From assembly GCA_001643675.2 (NCBI GenBank), contig LSRY02000012.1:1490501-1554500 (forward strand): a stretch of 64,000 nucleotides of DNA. Direction: 5' to 3'. The notes beneath the pieces are model-generated. The model was not told the origin of the DNA. It was given only the letters and a program-made list of their open reading frames with translations, and ran no database searches. Positions 55,701 to 64,000 of this stretch are shown here, piece after piece. Each line of letters begins with the position of its first letter. The first letter of the stretch is position 1. Source of the DNA: Monocercomonoides exilis. Taxonomy: Eukaryota; Preaxostyla; Oxymonadida; Polymastigidae. Position numbers and translations under genes: made by a program.

Positions 55701-58700
55701 ATATATGCCGAGAATGAACTGAAAGTGATCAATAATACAAATGAAAAGACAATTGAAGATGAAACAGAAGAGAAAAAATATTCAAAAACAGTCCAAAATG
55801 AAAAGAAAGACACCACAACAGAAACTGCACCTTCGTTCATTTCACCAACATTTCAGCACACTTCAACCTATCAGTCATTTACATCATCGTCATCTTCTTC
55901 TACTTCCTCTTCATCTGATTCTTATTCCTCAAATGTTTCCTTTTTTCCAATAAATAATCCAATTTCCATTTCAACTCCTTCATCATCATCATCATCATCT
56001 TCTTCTTCTTCTTCTTCTTTTGATTCTTCTCCCCCTTCTCCTCCTTTGCCTCTTTCTCCTTCTTCCTCTCAGTCTGTCTCTATCCCTCCCTCACTTCTTC
56101 CTCATCCTCTTCCTTCGACTTCATTCTTCACAAACAAAGAAAACATCTCATTTGCTTATTCCTCTTCTTCCTCTTCCTCTTCCTCTTCTTCCTTTTCCTC
56201 TTCTTCTTTTCCTTCTTCTTCAGTCAATCAATTCACTTCTTTCTCTTTTCCTCCTCTTTCTGTTCCTATCAAACAGGAGATGCAAACACCAAATCTTTCC
56301 ACTTCTTTCTTTGACTCACCTCAGCCACAAACAAACACACAAAACACTCAAATTAACACTCACTCATCTTCTCCTAATAATATAAACACTTTTGCTTCTT
56401 CTTCTTCTTCTTCTTCTTCATCTTCATCTTCATCTTCATCTTCCTCCTCCTCCTCCTCTTTCTTTTCTCCAGTCAGTTCACCCATTTCATCGCCCACATC
56501 CACAGTTGCCACAGCCACTGCACCTTCTTCCCCAAACTCTTCTTCTGTTCCATTCAAAAACCTTTCTCTTTCGCCTTTTCTTTCCACAACATTGTCTTCT
56601 TCTAATCCTCTTCTTTATTCCACCTCATCCTCATCCACGTCATCTCCTTCTCCTTCACCTTCTCCTTCTCCCTCCCTCTCCCCTTCTCCTTCTCCTTTAT
56701 CTTCTCATTTGCGTGTACCTCTTTCTCTGTCTGCTCCATCAACACCTGCCTCTTCACCACCTCCTCTTCTCTCTTCACAACCTTCGCTACCCTTTCTACC
56801 AAGCCTTTCTTCCTCCTCCTCTTCTTCAAAAACATCATCATCATCATCTTTATGTTCATCTCCTTTGATTGAAACACAACATCCACTTTCTCAACAGCCT
56901 GCTCCTTTGAACAGTCCTATTATTACTTCATCATCATCTTCTTCTTCAACTTCTTCAACCACAGTTTCTTTTGTCCAAGCCACAAATTCTCCAATCTCAA
57001 CGCAAAAACAAATCTTGCATTCTCATTCACTTTCTGCTTCACCATCATCATCATCATCTTCTTCTTCTTCTTCTCCTCCTCCTTTACTCTCTCCAAACAA
57101 TATCGACAAGCCATCATCTTCTCTTCCCTCTTCCCCATCAGACTCAGAATCCCCAGTCAAACAAACAACTTCCAAAGCACAGAATTCTGTCTCCTCAAAA
57201 CTGCAAGTGCTCAAACAGGCGTCGAATACCCTCTCCAAACAAGGGCGAGTGTATCATCCGAGTGTGGCGGTGGTGGAGAATGTGTTGTATCTGCTGAAGA
57301 TTATGATCGTCATCCTCCCTTCTGCTGTGCAGATCTTCATCAACAACCCGCTTTTGGTCGATAGAATCGTCACGTTGGCAACTGGGTGGAACGAGAAGAG
57401 GAGGAAGAGGAGCCAGAAGAGGATGGAGATGGTGGCAGAAGCGAGGGAGAGAATGGAAAACGAAAGAAGAGAACAAGTGGAAGTGCTTTCTGAATGTGCT
57501 TTTGTAACAAATGAAGAAGAAGAAATGATTGATGAGTCAGCTTTGGCGTTGTCATCATCATCATCTTCTTCTTCTTCTTCTTCTTCTTCTTCTTCTTCAA
57601 TGCAAAGCCAAAGCAACATATTGTCATTGAACAGAATAGAAAATACCAGAAATAATAACCCACCGCCAATCAAACGTTCATCGTCTGCTTCTTCCTCTCT
57701 TCCTCTCTTTGACCATCTCTTCCCTTTCACCATTCTTCTCCCTTCTCCTCTCAATCCATTTGGTGCTTCTCTCGTTTCCTCTTTCACTGATCCCTCCTCT
57801 TCTTTGTATCCATACCGCTCACTGCCTCGTGTTCCCCTTCCTTATCTTGTTCCTCCCTCTCTGCTGAAGAAGCAGAATGAGAAGGAAAGAGTTCAAAGGA
57901 GACAGAGGCAGATGGGGCTGGCAGGGGTGACACACAGAAGGATAGATGAGCAGCGAGTGATGAACAGAATCCGGGCAAGAAGAGAGAGAAGAGAAGAGAG
58001 AAGAAGAGAGAAGAGGAGAAGGGCGAGCGGAGAGAGAGAAAGAAAGAAGCACAAATTCGGCCTTGATGGAGCAGAATGTGCTGCGTCTTCTCCATCTCCC
58101 TCACCTCCCTTCTTCCACTCACACAACTCTGTTGGAACACGTGCACGCTCCCGAACATCGCACCATTCACACAACTTCCGCTCTTCCTCTGAGCAATGTG
58201 CTGCCCTTCCCTTTCGGCCGAACACATTTTCGCTACAATCAGACTCTTCTGTGCATTCAGCATCGTCTTTTTTGAGTCGCCCGCTGAGTCTGTCAGCTGT
58301 TGTTCCGCCATGCAATTGTCCTGTTGGATGTCCCTGTGATGGGCACTCGCCGTGTGGGTGCACGTGCCAGAAGGGAAGGAGAGAGAGGGAGAGGAGGATG
58401 ATTGAGAAGAGACAGAGAGAAGAGGAGAAGAAGGAGAAGGAGAGGAGAAGGATGGAGCACAGAGGGGAAGGAAATGAAGGGGAGGCTGGAGAGTGGGAGG
58501 AGGAAGAGGAAGACGAGGAAGAGAAGAGAGAAAGAGAAGAGAAAGAGAGAAGTTTGACATGGCATAGAGACGATGAAGAGATTGGGATGAGTGTGTTGGA
58601 AGAAGAGAAATGGGGAGAAGACGCAAATGACAATGAAAAAAAAGGGAAAACACACAAATCGTCGCTTGCTGAGCTGTATGAGAAGCGGAGGGAAAGAGAG

Positions 58701-60290
58701 AGGGAGGAGAGAGAGCGAAGAAAAAGAGAAGAGGCTGAAGAAGAAGCACTTTTGAGGAGACAAGAGAGGAAGAGGAAGAAAGAACTATTGCTGCAGAAGA
58801 TGATGAGGGAGCAGAGGAAGGGAAAAGCTGAAGATGATGACGAAGACTTCTACAGAGACAGCATACAAACATCTGTTGCGACAGAAAATGTTTCTATTGA
58901 GAATGGGCATGCAATGGAAGATGATGATGGAGAAGGCGGAAAGAAGAAGAAGAAGGGGATATGTGATGATGAAGACAGCAGCAGTGAAGAAGAATTGGAA
59001 GAAGAGGAAGAGGAAGAGGAAGATATTGATAATAATAGCGATGATGAAAAGAAGAAAAAGAAGAAGAAGAAAGACAAAAAGAAGAAGGATAAACAGAATG
59101 CAGCTGAAAAGAGATCAGCGTCTGTGCCAAAGGAGATTCCTCTACTGCCTTGTTCTCCTAATCATGTCTTCCACACAGCAACTTTCGGAAAAGAAGCAGA
59201 GAAAGAAGAGAAAGAAATGGATGAAATGTTCAAAGAGAAAGAAAGAAAGCAAAAGGAACACAGAAAAAGGAGATCGTCTTGCTCTTCTTCTGTGGCTATG
59301 CCTATGCAATCTTCTTCATCTTCTTCCTCATCATCATCCTCTTCCTCATCTTCTTCTTCTGCCCCACAGCCAATCGATTCCACATGGACTCCTCTTCCAC
59401 CCTCCACCCTCAATCCAGCATCCAATCCATTTGTGTCATATTTCAACTCTCTTCAACGCAATCAATACTTAACACCCTCATTTCACAACCTCACCACCAC
59501 CATCACAACTCCTGCTCCTTCATCTTCTTCTTTTCTTTGCTCAAACACACCTCTTTTGTCTTCTTCTCCCGCAGATCCTGTTCAATCTGTGTCTTCTCCT
59601 TCTCCTTTTTGTTCATCATCATCATCATCTTCTTCTTCTTCTTCCTCTTCCTCTTCCTCTTCCTCTTCCTCTTCCTCTTCCTCTTCCTCTTCCTCTCTCT
59701 TCCCCCTTCTCTCCCATCTACCCCCCTCCCTCTCCCTCTCTCTCCCAGCCACATCCTCTACCCGCGTCCTCTCCTCCATCATGGTGCGCAGCTGGTCCCA
59801 GGAGCTGCTGATGTGGATGCTTCGATTAGGCAGCAGAGAGCAGTCGATGCGGCTGGCTTCTCCAAAATTGCCTGTCTGGCAGGCGCTGCTGAGCGGGATG
59901 TGGGTCGGCTTTGAGGAAGACGAGGAGCTCCAGCTGAACTCGCTCACACACGCTGAGTTTCTGCTGAAGAAGCTGAGATTTGGGTATCTGTTTGGGAAGG
60001 GGAGGCAGAGGAAGGGAAGAACAAGTGCAAGTGCAAGTGCTAGTGCTAGTGCTAGTGCAAGTGTTAGTTCAAGTGTTAGTTCAAGTTTGAACAGCAGAGG
60101 AATTACCATTGAAAACACAGGGAAGTCGACGAGGCAGAGGGAGAAGAATGCAGAAGATGCGTATTTCCATTTCCTGGCTCAGTTTGAAGAGATGGGGTGT
60201 TATGACGACTTGACTGCTCTGTTGCATCATGGCGACATCACATTTGTGTTGAAGGTGAAGAGACTGCAGGATTTGATTGACCGCAAATGA
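52709..60290 (+). CDS. Giant helical-repeat (ARM-like) protein with poly-Ser linkers; 5' end unresolved
   Basis: The supported exons are about 52709-52854, 52929-53555 and 53749-60290 (TGA), with introns of 74 and 193 nt (donors GTAAAA and GTTTGA). About 2,440 residues are visible. The first 330 or so look like armadillo/HEAT helices: ETQHGILNAAHAILKSLNEK, AHVLAILSDLVFIASTKAS, RQRLAVMLALMTKGEVP, then HVLHSFTVHYILVPFVRL and VECLRAFSWMAFSDQSASS. A further helical patch is VAVVENVLYLLKIMIVILPS. A folded C-terminal segment follows (SQELLMWMLRLGSREQSM, PVWQALLSGMWVGFEEDE, HFLAQFEEMGCYDDLTALLH). Between these are long Ser runs, acidic and Arg/Glu-rich coiled-coils, and a Cys cluster. I do not recognise the family. 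The start lacks a convincing ATG; an upstream exon is expected in 52453-52700 or further left. Confidence 0.65.
58308..58370 (+). other. Cysteine cluster in the giant helical-repeat protein
   Basis: The segment reads CNCPVGCPCDGHSPCGCTC: seven Cys plus one His within 19 residues, in an otherwise disordered, nearly Cys-free region. Such C-x-C/C-x-x-x-C spacing could coordinate zinc or copper. Confidence 0.6.
59613..59699 (+). repeat. Long in-frame poly-Ser microsatellite
   Basis: TCA, TCT and TCC codons alternate (TCTTCC-type hexamers) to encode nearly 30 consecutive serines. Similar tracts occur at about 55340, 56000, 56400, 57560 and 59310 within the same exon. Confidence 0.85.
60024..60090 (+). 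repeat. AGTGCW hexamer repeat encoding Ser-Ala/Val
   Basis: Tandem AGTGCA, AGTGCT and AGTGTT units encode SASASASASVSSSVSS just upstream of the conserved-looking C-terminal helices. It uses AGT serine codons, unlike the TCN-based runs, so it expanded independently. Confidence 0.85.
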
Positions 60291-61367
60291 GAATGGAGAG
60301 TGTTAATGATGTTGTTAAGTTGAAGTTTTTATTTGAAATGATTTTGAAAAGAAGAATGTGTTATGAATTGTTTGAATTTTTTGTCTTTTTGTCTTTTTGT
60401 CTTTTTGTCTTTTTTTCTTTAAGAATTTCTGTATTTCTTTAGAAAACGAGTTTCACATATTCATTTTTTATCTTTTTTTATTCTTTATTTTAAAAATGAA
60501 ATTTTTCAATGTTTTATGGAGAGAAGAATATTTGCTTACATGCACATGCTCACTCACATTCACACTTACACAAAAAATTTGTCTTATTTCGATGTCTTTT
60601 GAAAGAACATTCCATTCTTTATTTTTGTATGTGTGTGTTTCATTCATACACACACATTGTTTTATACAGCTTTTTGAGCAGATGTACTTCCATATTTGTG
60701 ATGAAAATCTGGTTCTTGTTGTTGTAATTGTAAGATGAGTTTTCTTGCTGTCGTCTTTGCTTCGATGTTTCATGCCTTTTTTAACATTTTTAAATGTTCT
60801 GTTTAATTCTTGCCTTTTGTTGGATTTGTAAATTATCTTTTCATCGCCATAATTAAAAACGCTGAAAGCGAATGATGGATTGCTTTTTACTTAACAAGAG
60901 TTATATTGCATTATCAAATGCAAGCGATATGTTTCCATAAACGTCTTATATTTTTCTAACAAAAAATATCTTTGATTTCTCATCGCGTTGCAAAAAGAAA
61001 ATGAAATCAAGTTTTAATACTCCACTCTTTTCAACACTCTTTTGAAAGGTGAAAAAGGAAAAATTTGCACAAATTGAGTACAACATATTCAGGAAATATC
61101 ATTTTTTCAATTTTTTTGAAATGAATAATTATTGAAGTGAATACCCTTAACAAAATTATAAACATCAACAATTTTTAAATTATCATTTATTCAATTAGTA
61201 GAAGCTGTATGATTTTTTTATTAAAATTACATATTCAAAACTTTTTATTGCGCATGCATTTTAATAAAACTTAACATAGCAAGATTAGAAAGTGAGAGAG
61301 AAGACACTTTTTCAATTTAGATATTTCCTGACGATTTAGAAAGGAGCTTTTTATTTTAAAAAGAAAC
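60291..61367. other. Intergenic, AT-rich
   Basis: About 1.1 kb between the helical-repeat gene and the FANCM-like gene, same strand. A tandem (GTCTTTTT)n array of about four units lies at 60380-60412 in the 3' flank. No other feature seen. Confidence 0.5.
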
Positions 61368-64000
61368 ATGAATGAGAGCAGTATGAATCATCTTTCTGAT
61401 TTATATATTGAAACATTTTTCTTTTGACAAAAGACAATGAAATTGTTCCTTCTAAATCAATATCAATACACATTCCCAGATCACCAAAAAAGATAACAAC
61501 ATTTTTTGCTCCATTAGGAAGTGGAAAAACAAAAAATGATGAAAAAAGCCCGAGAACAAATCAAATTGAGAAAAGAAACTTATTGACTGCACCAGTTAAT
61601 CTGAAGAATTTATCAAAAGCACAGTTTCTGAAGAAATCAAAGAAAAAGCAAGCAAGCAACGCGATTACGTCTCACTTCAAGCCAATTGTCCGAAGTGCTC
61701 GAATAGATGTTGGACATGTCCCACGATTTTCGACAAAGACAGGAGAGCTAATTAAAAGTCAGGAAAATGAAGAAAGTCAAACCGATCAAAAACTTCAATC
61801 AACACACTCTCCAAAAAGAAAATCTTCAATAAATTCTTCACAAAAATCTGTTCCTCGACATCAACTCCCAGATTCTCCTCCATCCTTTTTCCCTATTCCT
61901 TCTTTAACAACTATCAACACATATATATTCCCAGTATCTGTTGATTCATCTTCGCAAGAATCATCGGGCTCAAACTCTTCTTCACCACAATCTTCTTTGC
62001 CAGCAATGCATCCACCATCAGCCCGCCAGCCTTCTTCATCTTCTTCATCAATCCGCCTTTACCAGCACACAATTACTCAAACATGCTTACTTTTTAACAC
62101 GCTTGTTTGCATTCCAACAGGAACGGGAAAGACATTGATTGCAGCTGTTGTATTGTTCAACTATTTGCGATGGTTTCCAACAGGCTGCGTCGTGTTCATG
62201 GCCCCAACTCGACAGCTGTTGGCACAGCAGTTTCGAAGCTGCAAGCGTATTCTTGGTGTTGGCGAGAAAGAGAGTGTGATGATGACTGGACTGACAGATC
62301 AGAGGGAGAGGGACAACGAATGGAAGCAGAAGAGGGCATTTTTTGTTACTCCTCATGTGTTTGTCAACGATATCCAAAGAGATGCTGTTAGCTGTGCAGA
62401 GCGAATTGTGTGTGTTGTGGTTGACGAAGCTCACAGAGCTCGAGGCAACCAGCCGATTGCAACGTGGGTGAATGCACTGGAGCAGCTGAGGGAGAAAAGG
62501 AAGAAGGGCGAATTGGCAAAGAGATCATTTGATGAGCACAAAGCAGAAGCAGAAAAAAAAGCAAAGCAGAGGCTGGCTGAAAGAGGGGAGATGCTCGATG
62601 ACATTGCAGATGGATTGACAGTAAACGATGATTCTATGATCGCCCTTGATGCTCTAAATCAGTTTCCTGATGCTGATGAAGCTGTAGATTTTTCTTCTTA
62701 TCGTCATTTTACGACTTCTGATCTTAATGACAAGGGATTTCGCATTATAGCGCTGTCAGCTACACCTGGAGCAGACAGAGCAGAGATCCAGCAACTGATA
62801 ACCACACTCCACATCGAGCGAATCGAATTTCGTGCGCGAAACGATCCAGAAGTGTCTCCGTTTGTGCATGCACGACGCATCGAAACAATTGGCGTATCTC
62901 TTCGCACATCTCGGCCGATCATGGAAGCGCAGAGGCTCCTGAACCAGGTGTTCTATCAGTCATTAGTGAAACTCACACGCTTTGGCACAGGAGTTGAGAC
63001 AAAGCCAGAGTACATTCGGCAACAGCAGCTGGTGATGCTCAGGCAGCGATGGAGGGAGGACATGGATGCGCAGTTCAAAATTGCGAAGAGAGCAACAATG
63101 ATATCAAACGCAAACCGTCTTCAAATGATGCATCAGAATCAGCAGCAACAAGGAACTTATCATCCACCTGCAATTGCAAGCGCTGCTCAAGTCAAAGAGA
63201 TTCAAGCCAAAAGGGCACTTGGAGAGGCTGAATTTGCAGTAGCCATTTCGCTTGCGCATGCAGAAAAGCTGCTTCAAGAACATGGCATACACTCGTGCAG
63301 GACATATCTTACAAACTATGAAGATTCCATTCTTGCTGGTTCGTTGGGTGCTGATACTGTGCTAGCATCGTCTTCGTCTTCTTTATTAACTCCTGAAGAA
63401 TTTGAGGAGCGAAGAAAACTGATAATGGCAACAAAAATACAAGGCCGAGTATCCAAAGCAAAGCAGCAGCTGATCCAAAGTGAAGAATGGAAAGAGTTGA
63501 TGAAGGCTTTGAATGTGATGGAACAGGAAAGCGTTGCCCATCCAAAGATAAGAGTGCTGGAAGAAGTTATTTTGGATCATTTTCAACGGGAGGAGGCAAA
63601 GCAGTCGTTGCAACAACGAAATAAAAACAAAAATGAAAAAACTGATTTGATTCCAAAAAGTCTTGATGAAAATTATCACAAAGGAGCGGATTTGAATCCA
63701 TCTTTGAAAGATGAACTCTCAAAAAGAAGCGAAGAATTTATTCCATTTGCGACAGATACTCCACTGAAAGATTCTTCGGCGATTTTTCCTCATTCATCAT
63801 CGTCATCATCATCTTCTTCTTCAAATCCTTTTCAGATCCATTCAAAAGATGGCTTATTAACATCAACACGAGTTATGATATTCAGTGAATATCGATCTTC
63901 TGTTGATGAGATTGTAGCTCATGTTAACCAGTTATCGCCATCTATAAAGGCAGCGGCATTTGTGGGGAAAGGCAGAGGTAAAGGAAGAGACATGACATGT
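61368..64000 (+). CDS. FANCM: FANCM/Mph1/Hef-type DNA helicase, N-terminal 860 residues (runs off window)
   Basis: Exon 1 is only 13 nt (61368-61380, ATG AAT GAG AGC A); a 53-nt intron (donor GTATGA, acceptor AAAAG) leads to exon 2 at 61434, which stays open to the window end. Without this tiny exon the frame has no ATG before the helicase. Motifs: QhTIT-like RLYQHTITQTCLLFNTLV, Walker A IPTGTGKT, MAPTRQLLAQQF, motif II VVVDEAHRARG, motif III ALSATPGADRAEIQQL, the FANCM-typical HIERIEFRARNDPEVSP, and the start of the second RecA domain (VMIFSEYRSSVDEIVAHV, AFVGKGRGKGRDM). The protein remodels stalled forks and D-loops in the nucleus. The N-terminal 210 residues are disordered and carry PKKITTFFA (residues 22-30), which resembles a PCNA-binding box. 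The helical insert between the RecA domains, characteristic of the family, is enlarged with Gln and Ser-rich pieces. Confidence 0.9.

Noticed and set aside
54000-60100. Minus-strand and shifted Leu/Glu/Ser-rich frames within the helical-repeat gene
   Set aside because: Same microsatellite-shadow effect; the plus frame alone runs 2,180 codons and carries conserved-looking helices.
60468-60773. Minus-strand 101-codon frame downstream of the helical-repeat gene
   Set aside because: Overlaps simple-sequence 3' flank, shows no family similarity and has intergenic base composition.

Overview
The window looks like nuclear DNA from a unicellular eukaryote, most likely an oxymonad-type metamonad (Preaxostyla). 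The evidence is an AT-rich intergenic background, many short GT-AG introns (about 35-190 nt, often GTTTGN or GTATGN at the donor), normal use of TAA, TAG and TGA as stops, large proteins swollen with Ser/Gln/Glu/Asn homopolymers, and one membrane protein of the beta-helix plus pseudokinase type that I associate with oxymonads. The organism is inferred; the sequence does not state it.

Layout. 1-3546 (minus): two Ser-rich, coiled-coil genes I do not recognise, the first cut by the window edge. 4314-19387 (minus): one three-exon gene of about 4,988 residues whose scattered conserved blocks match, in order, the roughly 600-residue protein SCAI. 19506-20954 (plus): an unknown coiled-coil gene, divergent from SCAI. 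21532-24408: a transposon graveyard with a palindromic element, a decayed Pogo/CENP-B-like transposase and a 392-bp MITE with 77-bp inverted repeats. 24833-25885: a five-exon type II thioesterase. 27790-28417: TRAP-beta. 28632-30552: a six-exon SsnA-like amidohydrolase. 30750-31199 (minus): ATG12 ending in the required glycine. 31301-31526: a U3 snoRNA with a TATA box. 32201-35370 (minus): a TTLL3/8-type tubulin glycylase. 35684-37001 and 51135-52452: two nearly identical inverted copies of a GC-rich 1.3-kb unit carrying a 98-residue two-TM protein gene. 37804-39492 (minus): a C11orf65/MFI homologue. 39755-41644: a broken Gln/Ser-rich gene. 42727-50493 (minus): the 2,588-residue beta-helix/TM/pseudokinase protein. 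About 52709-60290: a giant helical-repeat protein with long poly-Ser linkers. 61368 to the end: the N-terminal 860 residues of a FANCM/Mph1-type helicase.

Functionally the window mixes conserved housekeeping genes (ER translocon, autophagy conjugation, rRNA processing, axoneme glycylation, fork repair) with two bacterial-looking enzymes, a lineage-specific surface protein and mobile DNA. No operon-like organisation is expected or seen. Exon models come from reading frames, splice dinucleotides and family comparison by eye; no alignment or search was run.
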